DNA of 64,000 nt from NCBI GenBank assembly GCA_028868545.1, contig JAGWUF010000004.1, positions 23,204 through 87,203 of the forward strand, read 5' to 3'. Below are positions 43,775-55,046 of this stretch, piece after piece. The stretch's first letter is position 1; every line of letters begins with the position of its first letter. The stretch comes from Lysobacteraceae bacterium. Its GTDB lineage: Bacteria > Pseudomonadota > Gammaproteobacteria > Xanthomonadales > Xanthomonadaceae. Below the pieces are notes generated by a model. The model was not told the origin of the DNA. It was given only the letters and a program-made list of their open reading frames with translations, and did not search any database. The position numbers and the translations under genes were made by a program.

Positions 43775-45181
43775 ATGAAAGGACTTCACGATGCCCCCAT
43801 GATAGCCGCCGCAAGCGACTGGCGTGCACGCGACCTGGCCGTGCTCTGGCACCCGTGCACGCAGATGCGCGAACATCCGGACGCACTGCCACTGTTCCCC
43901 GTCGCGCATGGCGAGGGTGCGTGGCTGGTGGGGTTCGACGGCCGCCGCGTGCTGGACGGGGTCAGCAGTTGGTGGACCAACCTGCATGGCCATGCCGAAC
44001 CGCGCATCGCCGATGCCATCGGCCGGCAAGCGCGCACGTTGGAGCAGGTCATCCTGGCCGGGTTCTCGCACGCACCGGCGGTGGAACTGGCCGAACGCCT
44101 GCTGGCTTGCGCCCCGCAGCAGGCCGGGCGGCAGCCGCTGGCCAAGGTGTTCTATGCCGACAACGGTTCGTCCGGCGTGGAAGTCGCACTGAAGATGGCG
44201 TTCCACTGGTTCCACAACCGTGGCGACAGCCGGCGCACCCGCTTCGTCACGCTGGCCAACAGCTACCACGGCGAAACGCTGGGGGCACTGTCGGTGGGCG
44301 ACATCCCGCTGTACCGCCGCGTGTACGCCCCGCTGCTGCTGGACGTGTTGTTCGCGCCCTCGCCGGATGCATTCGGCAGCCGCGACGAGGCCGCGGCCAT
44401 CGCCTGCGCGGAACGCGCCGCCGATGCGCTTTCGCAACTGCTGGACGCGCATCCCGGCGAAGTCTGCGCGATGATCCTCGAACCGTTGGTGCAATGCGCC
44501 GGCGGCATGCGCATGCACCATCCGCGCTACCTGCAGCGCGTGCGCGAACTGTGCGACCGGCATGGCGTGCTCTTGATCGCCGACGAGATCGCGGTGGGAT
44601 TCGGCCGCACCGGCACCTTGTTCGCCTGTGAGCAAGCCGGCATCCAGCCGGACCTGCTGTGCCTGTCGAAAGGCCTCACCGGCGGCTTCCTGCCGCTGTG
44701 CGCGGTGCTGGCCACGCAGCAGGTCTACGACGGCTTCCTGGATGACTCGCGCGAGCGCGCCTTCCTGCATTCGCACAGCTACAGCGGCAACCCGCTGGCC
44801 TGCGCGGCGGCGCTGGCCTCGCTGGACATCCTGCACGCCGACGACGTGATCGAACGCAACCGCGGCACCGCCGCGCGCATGACGGCACTGGCCGCGCCCT
44901 TCGCGCAACATCCGCAGGTGGCCGAAGTACGCCAGGCCGGCATGATCGTCGCCATCGAACTGCACCCGGAAGCCGGCAACGCCGAAGACGGCCACGCCGT
45001 GGAGATCGCCGGCCGCCGTGGCCTGCGCATGTACCGTGCGGCATTGGACCACGGCGTGCTGCTGCGGCCGCTGGGCGACGTGCTGTACTGGATGCCGCCG
45101 TATTGCATCGATGACGCGCAGCTCAAGGTGCTGGCCGGGGCCACCGCCGCTGCGCTGGAGGAAGCCTCGCCATGCGCCTGA
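43775..45181 (+). CDS. bioA: Adenosylmethionine-8-amino-7-oxononanoate aminotransferase
   Basis: PLP enzyme of biotin synthesis that converts KAPA to DAPA with S-adenosylmethionine as amino donor. 468 residues (460 from ATG 43799). BioA signatures are LAVLWHPCTQM near the N-terminus, DGVSSWWTNLHGH, YADNGSSGVEVALKMAFH, SYHGETLGALSVG, LIADEIAVGFGRTG and the PLP lysine in LCLSKGLTGGFLPL. It stands alone, without bioBFCD, and is coupled to rsmE by a 10-base overlap. Confidence 0.95.
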   Translation: MKGLHDAPMIAAASDWRARDLAVLWHPCTQMREHPDALPLFPVAHGEGAWLVGFDGRRVLDGVSSWWTNLHGHAEPRIADAIGRQARTLEQVILAGFSHAPAVELAERLLACAPQQAGRQPLAKVFYADNGSSGVEVALKMAFHWFHNRGDSRRTRFVTLANSYHGETLGALSVGDIPLYRRVYAPLLLDVLFAPSPDAFGSRDEAAAIACAERAADALSQLLDAHPGEVCAMILEPLVQCAGGMRMHHPRYLQRVRELCDRHGVLLIADEIAVGFGRTGTLFACEQAGIQPDLLCLSKGLTGGFLPLCAVLATQQVYDGFLDDSRERAFLHSHSYSGNPLACAAALASLDILHADDVIERNRGTAARMTALAAPFAQHPQVAEVRQAGMIVAIELHPEAGNAEDGHAVEIAGRRGLRMYRAALDHGVLLRPLGDVLYWMPPYCIDDAQLKVLAGATAAALEEASPCA

Positions 45182-45903
45182 CCCGCAGCTTCGTCGACCT
45201 GCCGCTGCACGCGGGTGACACCATCGCCCTGCCGGAAGGCACCGCCGCGCATCTGATCCGCGTGCTGCGCCTGCAGGCGGGCGATGCCTGCGTGTTGTTC
45301 AACGGCGACGGCTGCGATTACGACGCCCGCATCGTCGCCATCGGCAAGGGCGACGCACGCGCGGAGATCGTCGGCGCGCGCCGGATCGACAACGAGTCGC
45401 CGCTGCGCATCGTCCTGCTGCAGGGCATCGCGCGCGGCGAGAAGATGGACTGGATCCTGCAGAAGGCCACCGAGCTGGGCGTTGCCCGCATCCTGCCGGT
45501 GTTCAGCGATCGCAGTGAAGTGAAGCTGGACGGCCCGCGCGCCGACAAGCGTCTTGCGCATTGGCGTGAAGTGGTGATTTCCGCCTGCGAACAAAGCGGC
45601 CGCGCCCGCGTCCCGGAGGTCGCGGCGCCGCAGCCGCTGGCACAGGCAGCCGCACTGCGCGAGGGCCGCGGTTTCCTCCTCGATCCGTTCGCCGACAACA
45701 CGCTGGCATTGCTGCAAGGCGGCGCGTTGCGCGCCTGCACGCTGGCCATCGGCCCGGAAGGCGGCTGGTCGCCGCGCGACCGCGAACACCTGGTCGCCGC
45801 AGGCCACGAAGGGCTGCGGCTGGGGCCGCGCGTGCTGCGCACCGAGACCGCCGGCATTGCCGCGATCGCGGCACTGCAGGCATTGGCCGGGGATCTGGGC
45901 TGA
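45172..45903 (+). CDS. rsmE: 16S rRNA m3U1498 methyltransferase
   Basis: SPOUT-class methyltransferase acting on U1498 of 16S rRNA. 243 residues. An N-terminal PUA-like domain (HLIRVLRLQAGDACVLFNGDG) is followed by the knotted domain with GEKMDWILQKATELGV, SDRSEVKL, ACEQSGRARVPEV, LAIGPEGGWSPRD and LGPRVLRTETAG, all diagnostic. It overlaps the bioA end and converges with chpC. Confidence 0.95.
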   Translation: MRLTRSFVDLPLHAGDTIALPEGTAAHLIRVLRLQAGDACVLFNGDGCDYDARIVAIGKGDARAEIVGARRIDNESPLRIVLLQGIARGEKMDWILQKATELGVARILPVFSDRSEVKLDGPRADKRLAHWREVVISACEQSGRARVPEVAAPQPLAQAAALREGRGFLLDPFADNTLALLQGGALRACTLAIGPEGGWSPRDREHLVAAGHEGLRLGPRVLRTETAGIAAIAALQALAGDLG

Positions 45904-45936
45904 TCCCCGCTGACTGCCAGCGGCAGACGAACGGCC

Positions 45937-46407
45937 TCAGGCCGCCACGGCCAACGCTTCGCGCAAGTTTTCTTCCAGCATCGCCAGATCCGGAACGACC
46001 GCATCATCCTCGTTGTGCCGCACGCGCGCCAACACGCCGGCAGGCAGTTCGTCGTCGCTGTCCACCGTCACCAGCGCGGTTTCGGTCACCGTCACCAGGC
46101 GTGGAAAGCCTTGCGTCAACATGGCGAAATAGGGGTGCTTTTCGTCGCCTCCCAGGGCTTTCAAGACGATCACCTTGCTGCCCAGGCCGCCTTCTTCGTC
46201 CGCCAATTCGGCGAACCGCGAGAACGAGACCAGCGGCAATTGCCAGCCGCGCCAGCGAATGCGGCCCAGCAACCAGTCGGGCACGTCTGCCACCGGCTCC
46301 GGCGGCGCGAACGACAGCACCTCGGCGATGGTGGCATTGGGAAGCAACAAACGCGCCTGCTCCACCTGGATCAGCACGCCACGGATGATATGGGCAAGGT
46401 CGGACAT
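45937..46407 (-). CDS. chpC: CheW-like coupling protein ChpC
   Basis: CheW-domain protein at the end of the type IV pilus chemosensory operon. 156 residues. The fold starts IRGVLIQVEQARLLLPNATIAEV and continues with LLGRIRWRGWQLPLVSFSRF, the CheW core hairpin. In Pseudomonas, ChpC lies after ChpB and is proposed to couple extra receptors to ChpA. Nine bases separate it from chpB. Confidence 0.85.
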   Translation of the reverse strand: MSDLAHIIRGVLIQVEQARLLLPNATIAEVLSFAPPEPVADVPDWLLGRIRWRGWQLPLVSFSRFAELADEEGGLGSKVIVLKALGGDEKHPYFAMLTQGFPRLVTVTETALVTVDSDDELPAGVLARVRHNEDDAVVPDLAMLEENLREALAVAA

Positions 46408-46415
46408 GGGTTACC

Positions 46416-47384
46416 TCAGACGGGCCAGCGCTGGAGCAGCAGACGGGACATTTCGGCCAGGCTGCGCGCCTCGCCACCACGGGCCACCAGCAGCTTGCTG
46501 GTGGCCGGATCAAAACAATTGTCGGGTGATTGCCCATACACCAGCGCCCCACCCAACCGCAATGCCAGGGCCGTGTCCACCAGACCCGTGTCCGCGCCAC
46601 TGAGCAGCAACAGCGCACTGTCGGCGGAGCGCAGCGACGCAAAGCGCGCATCTCCCTCGCAGGCTGTCAATTCCAGCCCCTGCGGGGACTGTTGCACGTC
46701 GACGCGATCAGGCAACACATAGACGTGGCCGCTCTGCAGCACATCACCCGGCTGTCCCAATTGCACGGTGATCTGGGCCGCGCGCTGCATCTGCCGCACC
46801 AGCTTGTCGTATTGGCCACCATCGACGCGTTGCCGCAGCAGAATGATTCTGGGGAAACCGGCAGGCAGGCTGCCCAGCAATTGGCGAACCGCATCCGGTC
46901 CGCCCACTCCGGCCGAAATCACCAATGCACCGACGGCCTGATCGGGTGTCGGAGCGCTGGCCGGTGTCAGGGCCGACAGTGCGGCGACTTGCCGTGCCAG
47001 GGCCTCCATTTCCTTTGCAAGCCCGGGTGCGGCTTCGGGTGCTGCCGGCAGCACATCGCCATGCCCTTGCAGCTTGGCCGCCAGGTGCCGGGCCCAGCGT
47101 GCCGCTTCCCACCCCTCGCGTTTGGCCGCGACTTCCGCATCGTCGAACAACACGCTCAGCGCCGGATCGGCAAGCACCGCATCAAACCCGTCCAGTGCCG
47201 CCTCGACGACGGGGTCGAGCACCACCAGCACCGCATCCGGAGCGGCAGCAAGCAAATCATCGGCATTTGCGGTGGCAGGATCCAGCGCCAGCGCCAGATC
47301 GGCACCCGCCTCCCGCACCACCGCCTCGGTGCGGTCGCGCGCGATGCCTGCGCGCGCCAGCACCACGACCCTCTGCCTGCTCAT
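46416..47384 (-). CDS. chpB: CheB-like protein ChpB with degenerate active site
   Basis: Homologue of the methylesterase that would demethylate PilJ. 322 residues: a degenerate receiver-like N-terminal part (1-110), an Ala-rich linker, and a CheB-like C-terminal domain from about 150. Aligning [21 protein letters not shown] with the CheB segment IGASTGGTEAIRHVLQPLP puts Gly159 at the nucleophilic Ser, and LLRQRVDGG puts Gln185 at the catalytic His. The Asp loop ([10 protein letters not shown]) is also altered. It is probably inactive as an esterase. The start overlaps the chpA stop (ATGA). Confidence 0.8.
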   Translation of the reverse strand: MSRQRVVVLARAGIARDRTEAVVREAGADLALALDPATANADDLLAAAPDAVLVVLDPVVEAALDGFDAVLADPALSVLFDDAEVAAKREGWEAARWARHLAAKLQGHGDVLPAAPEAAPGLAKEMEALARQVAALSALTPASAPTPDQAVGALVISAGVGGPDAVRQLLGSLPAGFPRIILLRQRVDGGQYDKLVRQMQRAAQITVQLGQPGDVLQSGHVYVLPDRVDVQQSPQGLELTACEGDARFASLRSADSALLLLSGADTGLVDTALALRLGGALVYGQSPDNCFDPATSKLLVARGGEARSLAEMSRLLLQRWPV

Positions 47385-50300
47385 TGCAGGCTTCCATCGC
47401 CCGCGTGTTCCACTCCGAGCAGTTCAAACACGTTGCGCATGAGCTCGGCTTCCTGGTACGGCTTGCCCAGATAGCGTTCGACGCCCAGATCCATCGCACG
47501 CTGGCGGTGTTTATCGCCGGTGCGCGAGGTGATCATGATGATCGGCACGTTGCGCAAGCGTGGGTCGGCCTTCATTGCCGTGGCCAGCTCGTAACCGTCC
47601 ATGCGCGGCATTTCGATGTCCAGCAGCATCAGGTCGGGGACGAAGTCTGCCATCCGCTCCAGTGCATCCAGGCCATCCTTCGCGGTTGCCACCTCGAAGC
47701 TGTGACGCTCCAGCACGCGGCCGGTGACCTTGCGCATGGTGACCGAGTCGTCCACCACCATGACCAGCGGTACCCCGCGCTGTTCGGCCGCCTGCTCCAC
47801 CGGAGTCAATTCGCGCGGTGCGGTGATGAAGCGGCGCACCAACGGCACCACGTCCAGGATCACCACCACGCGACCATCGCCCATGATGGTGGCGCCGAAG
47901 ATGCCCGGGATCGACATCAGTTGCGGGCCGCCGGATTTCACCACGATTTCGCGGCTGCCCACCACCTGATCCACCGCCACTGCCGCCCGCAGGTCGCCCG
48001 AGCGCACCAGCAAAAGCGGCATCTGCAGATGGCCTTCGGCCTTGGCCGCACCGGTGCCCACCAATGCGCCCAGATCATGCAGCGAATAGTCTTCGCCACC
48101 ATACCGGTAGCCGGCATCCGGCTTGGCCAGATCTTCGCGGCTGATGCGGCCCACACCGCGTACCGATGCGATCGGCACCGCGTATTCGGTCTCGCCGATC
48201 TTGACGAACACCGCCTGGGTGACCGCCAACGTCTGCGGCAGGCGCAAGGTGAAGGTAGTGCCCTCGCCCGGACGGGAGGCAATGTCGATGGTGCCACCCA
48301 GCTGCCGCACTTCGCTGGCCACCACGTCCATGCCCACGCCACGGCCGGCCAGACGACTGACGGTTTCGGCGGTGGAGAAGCCCGGCTGCATGATCAGCTG
48401 ATCCAGCTCGCTGTCGGTCAGGGTGGCATCCGGCAGGATCAATTCACGTTCGATCCCGCGTGCGCGAATTGCCTCGCGGTTCAGGCCGGCGCCGTCGTCG
48501 GAAATCTGCAACACGACTTCCGACCCTTCGCGCCGTACTGCCACGCGGATGCTGCCTTCCTCCGCCTTGCCCGCCGCACGCCGTGCCTCCGGCTGCTCAA
48601 GCCCGTGCGCAATGGCGTTGCGCAGCATGTGCTCCAGCGGCGCGGTCATGCGCTCCAGCACGTTGCGATCGAGTTCGCCCTGGGCACCGTCCAGCTTGAG
48701 TTGCGCCTGCTTGCCGGTTTCGCCGGCGGCCTGGCGTACCACCCGGCGCAGACGCGGCACCAGTGAGTCGAATGGCAGCATGCGCGTGCGCATGAGGCCT
48801 TCCTGCAATTCCGAGCTCACGCGCGACTGTTGCGTCAGCAGGGTTTCGTACTGGCGGGTCAAATCCTCCATCGAACCGTGCAAACTCTGCAAGTCGGCCG
48901 CGGATTCGGCCAGCGCGCGCGAAAGCTGTTGCAGGGTGCTGAAACGGTCGAGTTCCAGCGGATCGAAGGTTTCACTGCCGGCATCGCCCTCACGCTGGTA
49001 GCGGGCGATGATCTGCGCTTCGGTTTCCGAATCCAGACGCCGCAGCTGATCGCGCAGACGCAGGTTGGTCTGCTCCATTTCCTGCGCGGTGCTGCGGAAC
49101 GCGGACAGCTGTTGTTCCAGACGGGCGCGATAGATCGCGACTTCGCCCGCGTAGTTCACCAGGCGATCGAGCAGATCGGCGCGGATGCGAACCTGTTCCT
49201 GCGGCGCGCGAATGCCGATGTCGTCGTCGCCGAAACCTGCGTCCTGCTGGATCGGTGCAGACAGTGGTTTGAGCGGCACCACTTTGGCGGCCGGCTTGCT
49301 TGCCGGCACTTCGGCCGCAGCCGTTTCCAGCGTTGCAGGCTCGCTCGACGCGGCTTCGGCCACAGCCACGCCGACCGGTGCCTGGTCGACGAACTCGCGG
49401 TTTTCGGCGCGTGCATTGAATTCTTCGATCAATGCATCCGGCATCCCCACCGCACGGCGAGCGGCAATACGCGTGATCATGCCGTGCAATCGGTCGAAGC
49501 CACGTTCCAGCAGCGACACGCCGCTGTCGCCAAGCTCGACCTTCTGCGCCGCCGCCGCTTCCAGCAACGATTCCATGGCGTGACCCAATTCGCCCACCGG
49601 CATCATGCCGGCCATGCGCGCACCGCCCTTGAGGGTATGCAGGTCACGTTGCAGGCCGACGATCGACTCCTGATCGTCGGTCTGTTCCCGCAATTGCGCC
49701 AGCAATCCATCGCTGTGATCGAGCAGGTCGCCACCTTCCTCGACGAAGATGTCCACCAGCTCGACGTCCAGTTCGGCGGTATCCAGCGCCGCATCCGGGT
49801 CTTCGGCGGCAGCGGCGGTGGCCTGCAATGCGGCCAATGCCGTGAATTCGCGCGCCTTCGCTGCGGCCTGCGCCTCGGCGGCACGACGCTCGGCCTGCAC
49901 ACGTTCGGCCTCGGCACGTGCAAGCGCCACACGCTCGGCCTCGGCACGTTCGGCTTCCGCACGCGCCACGGCAATTCGCTCTGCTTCCACCCGCTGCGCT
50001 TCGGCGCGTTCGGCTTCAAGGCGTTCGGCTTCAAGGCGTTCGGCTTCAAGGCGTTCGGCTTCGACGCGTTCGGCTTCGAGGCGTTCGGCTTCGAGGCGTT
50101 CGGCTTCGAGGCGTTCGGTTTCGAGGCGTTCGGCTTCGACGCGTTCGGTTTCGACGCGTTCGGCTTCGACGCGTTCGGCTTCGACGCGTTCGGCTTCGAC
50201 GCGTTCGGCTTCGGCGCGTTCGGCTTCGAGGCGTTCGGTTTCGAGGCGTTCGGTTTCGAGGCGTTCGGTTTCGAGGCGTTCGGCTTCGAGACGTTCGGTT

Positions 50301-52918
50301 TCGACGCGTTCGGCTTCGAGGCGTTCGGCTTCGAGGCGTTCGGTTTCGAGGCGTTCGGTTTCGAGGCGTTCGGTTTCGAGGCGTTCGGTTTCGAGGCGTT
50401 CGGTTTCGAGGCGTTCGGCTTCGAGGCGTTCGGCTTCGAGGCGTTCGGCTTCGAGGCGTTCGGCTTCGAGGCGTTCGGCTTCGAGGCGTTCGGCTTCGAG
50501 GCGTTCGGCTTCGAGACGCTCGATCTCGGCACGCTCGGCTTCGACGTGTTGCGCACCATCGATGAAGGGCAGGCTGGTTTCAGGCAGCGCATCGCGCAAC
50601 GCGCTCAGGCGTTCGGCCAGGCTGGCATGCACCGGCACCTTGTCCGGCGTTGCTTGCAGGGCCTGCGTCGAAGCCTTGACTGCCGCCGCCAGATCGCCGA
50701 TGGCAGCGATGCCGGCCTGATCGGCCACCGTCCGGGTGCCGAACAGGCGCTTGACATAGCCCTCGGCAGGCGCGGTGAAAGCGGTGACCGAAGGCACTTC
50801 GGTCATGGCGAATGCGCCATTGAGCGTGTGAATGGCACGAATCAGGCGATCGCTGATGGCGGCGTCGCCACCGCGGGCCTGCGCCAACCAGGCTTCCACG
50901 GTCTCCAGGTGGCTGCCCACCTCGGTTCCCAGGATGTCCAGCAACATCGGATCCACCGTGACCGACGTGGTCTCGGCAGCCTCCACCGCAGCTGGCCGAA
51001 CGGGCGTTGCTTCCGCTTGCGCGGGCGCAGCCGCCTGCACTGCCGGCAGTGCAGCCAGCAGGACATCCTCGCCTGCGGCCAGGCGATCGGCCACCGCCTC
51101 CATCGCATGCAAATCGACATCGATCATGCCGTTACCCAGCAACGCGGCATGCAACTTGGGCAACAACTCGCTCGACAGGCCCGCAAACGCAACCACCGCA
51201 TGACTTGGCGGGCGGGTGCCATCCAGCACGCGGTTCATCATGCTTTCGACATGCCAGGCATATTCGCCCAGCACCTTGGCCCCCACCAGGCGGCCACTGC
51301 CCTTGAGGGTGTGATACACGCGGCGGATCGGGCGCAGGCGCTCGCTGTCCTCCGGCGTGATCCGCCAGGCCGGCAGCAATTCCTCGAGATTGGCAATTTC
51401 GTCCTGGAACTCCTCCAGGAAAATTTCACGAATTTCCTCGTCGATCTCCTCGCCCATCGACTCGAACCCGGCAGCAATCGGCAATGCGGCGATCGTCACG
51501 ACACTACCGGTATCTGCGCTCGCGTGGGCTTCGGACGAGGCCGACGGCACGGCGTCCGCGGTTTCCTCCGTTGCCGGCTCGACCAGCAACGGTTCGGGTT
51601 GCGGGGTGCCCGCATCCGCTTCGACGACGGCCTCGGCGGCCGGCGAAGACACTGCTGCATGCGCCGATGCGGCCGCGGCCTGCGGAATCGGCCAGTAATG
51701 CAGGGCATCCAGGCTTTCACGCGCCTTGGTCAGCAGATCCAGGCGCTGCCCCAGCGGATCATGCAGCGACTCGAGGTAGTACTCCATGCTGGCCAATGCA
51801 TCGGCCAGCGTATCCAGCTGGCGGCCACCCGGCACCTGCTTGCGGTCGATCAGCTCGACCTGCGTGTAGGCCTGCAGGGCATCCACATAGCCGGCGGGCG
51901 TTGCCTGCTGCACCATCCGCAGCACGCCGGCAACCTCGCCGAGCAGTCGCGGCACCTGCGTCAGGCTGGTCTGGTCCCAATTGGTCTCAACGAACGCGAC
52001 GAAGGCATTGCGCACTTCGGTGAAGTTGCCGATCGTGGCGCGCGTCAGCGCGCCCATGACCTCGCTCGACTCCCGGGCCAGCAGGTCGCCGCCATTGGTG
52101 GTACTGCCAAGCCTTGCCACTTGATCGTCCAGCGAATGATCGATGTAGATCAGCGCGCCGGCGACATCCAGCAAATCGGCTTCATTGAAGGGGCGATCGC
52201 CACTGGCGATCGCCTGCACCAATGCGCGCTGCTCCTGCACCACCCCGCTGGCACTGCCCAGGCCCAGCATGTTCAGGGTGTCACCGATCTTGTCCAGTGC
52301 ATCCGCCTGCGGCATCAGATCCTGCACGTTTGCGCGATTGCCGCGCAGGTACAGATCCAGTGCGTCCTTCACCTTCATCATGTCTTCCTTGATTGCGGAA
52401 GACACGGTATCCAGCAGCGCACGGTTGCGTCCGGCCAAGCTGCCGCGCGCATGCTCGATTTCCGCCTCGGTCGGTGCCACCAGCAGGCCGGGCAATTGCT
52501 CCTGGGAAAGCGCCGTTGCGCCGTGGGCGGCACGCAGATCGTTGATCAGCGGCAGCAACACGATCGGAATATCGCGGTGACCGCCCTGCAGACGTTCCAG
52601 ATAGTCCGGCAGTTGCACCAGGCCACGCATCAGCACGGCCAGTGCTTCATCGCGATCGGGGGTCGTGGCGGATTGCAAAGCGGCCGCGACCTGCTCCATC
52701 TCCACCGACACCATGGCGGGGGTCTGGAGTTCGAGCATTTGCAAGGTGCCCTGTACCTGGTGCAGATGCGCCATGCAGGCTTGCATGGGGGTTGCATCAC
52801 CGGGTGCCTCGGCGAAGGCCTCGAGCTCGATCCTTGCTTGTCGCAGGGCTTCGTCGATCTCGGGCTTCACCCAGCCCAATGCGGTATGGTCGATGGCGTC
52901 TCGTTGCACGGTGGTCAT
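47381..52918 (-). CDS. chpA: Hybrid chemosensory kinase ChpA/PilL with pentad-repeat helix
   Basis: CheA-like hub kinase of type IV pilus (twitching) control. 1845 residues. Hpt-type phosphotransfer motifs with an HxxxG core appear at His53 (HQVQG), His536 (HTLKG), His697 (HTLNG) and His1094 (HTLKG); a FimL-like region fills 150-420. Residues 802-971 are 34 uninterrupted five-residue repeats (mostly [15 protein letters not shown]). Then come a dimerisation helix, the HATPase ([38 protein letters not shown]), a CheW-like domain and a receiver with Asp1767 in [12 protein letters not shown]. Pseudomonas ChpA is longer (about 2470) with more Hpt sites. Confidence 0.93.
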   Translation of the reverse strand: MTTVQRDAIDHTALGWVKPEIDEALRQARIELEAFAEAPGDATPMQACMAHLHQVQGTLQMLELQTPAMVSVEMEQVAAALQSATTPDRDEALAVLMRGLVQLPDYLERLQGGHRDIPIVLLPLINDLRAAHGATALSQEQLPGLLVAPTEAEIEHARGSLAGRNRALLDTVSSAIKEDMMKVKDALDLYLRGNRANVQDLMPQADALDKIGDTLNMLGLGSASGVVQEQRALVQAIASGDRPFNEADLLDVAGALIYIDHSLDDQVARLGSTTNGGDLLARESSEVMGALTRATIGNFTEVRNAFVAFVETNWDQTSLTQVPRLLGEVAGVLRMVQQATPAGYVDALQAYTQVELIDRKQVPGGRQLDTLADALASMEYYLESLHDPLGQRLDLLTKARESLDALHYWPIPQAAAASAHAAVSSPAAEAVVEADAGTPQPEPLLVEPATEETADAVPSASSEAHASADTGSVVTIAALPIAAGFESMGEEIDEEIREIFLEEFQDEIANLEELLPAWRITPEDSERLRPIRRVYHTLKGSGRLVGAKVLGEYAWHVESMMNRVLDGTRPPSHAVVAFAGLSSELLPKLHAALLGNGMIDVDLHAMEAVADRLAAGEDVLLAALPAVQAAAPAQAEATPVRPAAVEAAETTSVTVDPMLLDILGTEVGSHLETVEAWLAQARGGDAAISDRLIRAIHTLNGAFAMTEVPSVTAFTAPAEGYVKRLFGTRTVADQAGIAAIGDLAAAVKASTQALQATPDKVPVHASLAERLSALRDALPETSLPFIDGAQHVEAERAEIERLEAERLEAERLEAERLEAERLEAERLEAERLEAERLETERLETERLETERLETERLETERLEAERLEAERVETERLEAERLETERLETERLETERLEAERAEAERVEAERVEAERVEAERVETERVEAERLETERLEAERLEAERLEAERVEAERLEAERLEAERLEAERAEAQRVEAERIAVARAEAERAEAERVALARAEAERVQAERRAAEAQAAAKAREFTALAALQATAAAAEDPDAALDTAELDVELVDIFVEEGGDLLDHSDGLLAQLREQTDDQESIVGLQRDLHTLKGGARMAGMMPVGELGHAMESLLEAAAAQKVELGDSGVSLLERGFDRLHGMITRIAARRAVGMPDALIEEFNARAENREFVDQAPVGVAVAEAASSEPATLETAAAEVPASKPAAKVVPLKPLSAPIQQDAGFGDDDIGIRAPQEQVRIRADLLDRLVNYAGEVAIYRARLEQQLSAFRSTAQEMEQTNLRLRDQLRRLDSETEAQIIARYQREGDAGSETFDPLELDRFSTLQQLSRALAESAADLQSLHGSMEDLTRQYETLLTQQSRVSSELQEGLMRTRMLPFDSLVPRLRRVVRQAAGETGKQAQLKLDGAQGELDRNVLERMTAPLEHMLRNAIAHGLEQPEARRAAGKAEEGSIRVAVRREGSEVVLQISDDGAGLNREAIRARGIERELILPDATLTDSELDQLIMQPGFSTAETVSRLAGRGVGMDVVASEVRQLGGTIDIASRPGEGTTFTLRLPQTLAVTQAVFVKIGETEYAVPIASVRGVGRISREDLAKPDAGYRYGGEDYSLHDLGALVGTGAAKAEGHLQMPLLLVRSGDLRAAVAVDQVVGSREIVVKSGGPQLMSIPGIFGATIMGDGRVVVILDVVPLVRRFITAPRELTPVEQAAEQRGVPLVMVVDDSVTMRKVTGRVLERHSFEVATAKDGLDALERMADFVPDLMLLDIEMPRMDGYELATAMKADPRLRNVPIIMITSRTGDKHRQRAMDLGVERYLGKPYQEAELMRNVFELLGVEHAGDGSLQ
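50006..50515. repeat. 34-copy 15-bp tandem repeat inside chpA
   Basis: Thirty-four consecutive 15-base units of the type GCGTTCGGCTTCGAG run without phase breaks. On the coding strand each unit gives Leu/Val-Glu-Ala/Thr-Glu-Arg. Seven adjacent units next to position 50515 are identical base for base. Degenerate units continue on both sides (to about residue 1005). The copy number is likely to vary between strains by slippage in steps of 5 residues without frameshift. Confidence 0.95.
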
Positions 52919-52997
52919 GACGAGGCTCCGGTAAAGCCAGGCAATACGATTCTGCCCTGAAGGATGCTGTTCATCCTGTTCCTTGTCTCAATCGACG

Positions 52998-55013
52998 TCA
53001 GGCGGGCAGCTTGAAGTCGGCGACCGAACGGCGAAGGTCGGCAGCCAGCTGCGCCAGATTTCCAATCGATGCCGCGGTCTGGCTGGCACCTTGCGAGGTT
53101 TGCGCGGTGATCGACTGGATGGTGTTCATGGCCTGGGTGATGTTGGTGGCCGCCGAGGACTGCTCCTGCGCCGCCACCGAGATGCCTTCAATCAGGCCGG
53201 ACAAGTCGGACGACACCTTTTCGATTTCACCCAGCGCGGTACCCGCGTCTTCGGCCAGGCGCGCACCGGCGACCACTTCCGAGGTGGTCTGTTCCATCGA
53301 CGACACTGCTTCGTTGGTATCGGCCTGAATGGTCTGCACCAGCGATTCGATGCGCTTGGTCGCGCTGGAGCTGCGTTCCGCGAGGCGTTGCACTTCGTCG
53401 GCCACCACCGCGAATCCGCGGCCGGCCTCACCGGCCGAGGCCGCCTGGATGGCCGCGTTCAGCGCCAGGATGTTGGTCTGTTCGGAGATGTCGTTGATCA
53501 GTTCCACGATCGAGCCGATTTCCTGCGAGCTTTCACCCAGCCGCTTGATGCGCTTGGAGGTTTCCTGGATCTGGTCGCGGATGCTGTCCATGCCGGCGAT
53601 GGTCTGGCGCACCACGCCGGCACCGTTGGTCGCGATCTGCACCGAACGACGCGCCACCTCGGCGGAGTCGGCGGAGTTGCGCGACACCTGATTAATGCTG
53701 GTGGCGATTTCGTTGATTCGACCGGTGGCGGAGTTGATTTCCTGCGCCTGGTGCTCGGCGGCGTCGGCCAGGTGCATGGCGGTGGCCTGGGTTTCCTGTG
53801 CACTGGCTGCCACCTGCACCGAGGTGTCGTTGATGGTGGCCACCAGGGTACGCAGCTGTTCGACGGCGAAGTTGATCGAGTCGGCAATCGCGCCGGTCAT
53901 GTCCTCGGTCACGGTCGCCTTCACGGTGAGATCGCCTTCCGCGAGCGAACCCATTTCGTCCAGCAGGCGCATGATCGCCTCCTGGTTGCGGTCGTTCAGC
54001 TCCTTGGTGGTCTGGTAGCGCACGCGCTGGGCACGGCCCAGGGCCCACAACAGGCCGACGATGGAAAACAGCGCCACCACACCGGACAGAATGCTGACCC
54101 AGACGCCGCCGACGATGCTGGTGTCCTTCAGCGAACCGAACGACGTGAAGGCCGCGAACAGGTTTTCACTGTCCGACAACAGCTTGTCCGAACCGCTGGC
54201 CAGCGCGCTGGCCGAGGCCTGCGCCACGATCAGGCGCTTCGAGTCGCCGACGATCGCGTCGAGGTCTTTCTTCATCCCTTGCCACATGGTGTTGGCCTGA
54301 TTCAACGGGCCAACGGCACCGGCAGCGCTGACCTTGCCGATATCGCCACCGCCGTTGACCAGCGCGTTCATCTGCCGGTCGAACACCGCGGCGTCGCGAC
54401 CGAGCGCGTCGGCGGCCACCTGCGCGCCCTCACCACCGGCACGCAGTTCCGCGATGCGGCGGGCCATGGTCGACGATGTCACCACCTGGTTCAGCGCGGT
54501 GAACACCTGCGCCGAACTGGCGCCACCGGAGGCCAGGCCCCGCACCACTTCGTTCAACTGCGCCTGCAGCTGCGGGATCTTGCCGGTGAAACTGTCGGCG
54601 TGGCCGGCCAGCGCCAGCACCGCCTGCTGCGAGCCCATGACTTCGTCGGAGCGCTTGGCCAGCGGATCCCACGTCGTGGTCACGGTGCGGATCGGTGCGG
54701 TGACGCCAGCCGCGTCGCCGAAGCGATCATTCAGCAGCTTGATGTCGGCGTCGATTTCGGACTTGGTCGCCTTCAGCGCGTCGAACGCCTGGCCCTTGCC
54801 GTCGATCGCTTCACGGCCCTGGTTGGCCAGGCGCTGCGAGTTCAACTGCAGCCGTGACGCCGCGGTACTGGCGCCGCCGAGGCGTGATGCCTTGGTCGTG
54901 GCATACAGGGTGTTGCCGGCGAACACCACCAGCGAGCCGATCAGCATCCAGATCCAGAAGTTGGTGCTGAGATTGCGGCCTTTACCGGCGGCGGAATCCA
55001 TCAAAGTGCTCAT
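52998..55013 (-). CDS. pilJ: Type IV pilus methyl-accepting receptor PilJ
   Basis: Chemoreceptor that senses retracted pilin or surface contact and signals to ChpA. 671 residues. The first membrane segment lies at about 20-40 ([19 protein letters not shown]) and the second near 300-325 ([20 protein letters not shown]), with a periplasmic PilJ ligand domain between. A HAMP-like linker follows, then a long signalling coiled coil with hairpin tip [22 protein letters not shown] and [21 protein letters not shown] 55013 has GAGG upstream; an in-frame TTG at 55046 is less likely. Confidence 0.95.
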   Translation of the reverse strand: MSTLMDSAAGKGRNLSTNFWIWMLIGSLVVFAGNTLYATTKASRLGGASTAASRLQLNSQRLANQGREAIDGKGQAFDALKATKSEIDADIKLLNDRFGDAAGVTAPIRTVTTTWDPLAKRSDEVMGSQQAVLALAGHADSFTGKIPQLQAQLNEVVRGLASGGASSAQVFTALNQVVTSSTMARRIAELRAGGEGAQVAADALGRDAAVFDRQMNALVNGGGDIGKVSAAGAVGPLNQANTMWQGMKKDLDAIVGDSKRLIVAQASASALASGSDKLLSDSENLFAAFTSFGSLKDTSIVGGVWVSILSGVVALFSIVGLLWALGRAQRVRYQTTKELNDRNQEAIMRLLDEMGSLAEGDLTVKATVTEDMTGAIADSINFAVEQLRTLVATINDTSVQVAASAQETQATAMHLADAAEHQAQEINSATGRINEIATSINQVSRNSADSAEVARRSVQIATNGAGVVRQTIAGMDSIRDQIQETSKRIKRLGESSQEIGSIVELINDISEQTNILALNAAIQAASAGEAGRGFAVVADEVQRLAERSSSATKRIESLVQTIQADTNEAVSSMEQTTSEVVAGARLAEDAGTALGEIEKVSSDLSGLIEGISVAAQEQSSAATNITQAMNTIQSITAQTSQGASQTAASIGNLAQLAADLRRSVADFKLPA

Positions 55014-55046
55014 CGTGCGACCTCGGCTTGCTAGGGTTTCCGCCAA

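Noticed and set aside
50006..50515. Repetitive DNA that might be read as a CRISPR array
   Set aside because: Units are contiguous 15-mers without spacers and encode part of ChpA; no cas genes are near.
48830..52960. A 1376-residue open frame on the plus strand opposite chpA, with GFEAF repeats
   Set aside because: It is an antisense shadow of the GC-rich chpA gene; the repeat simply reads differently on the other strand and no domain is recognisable.
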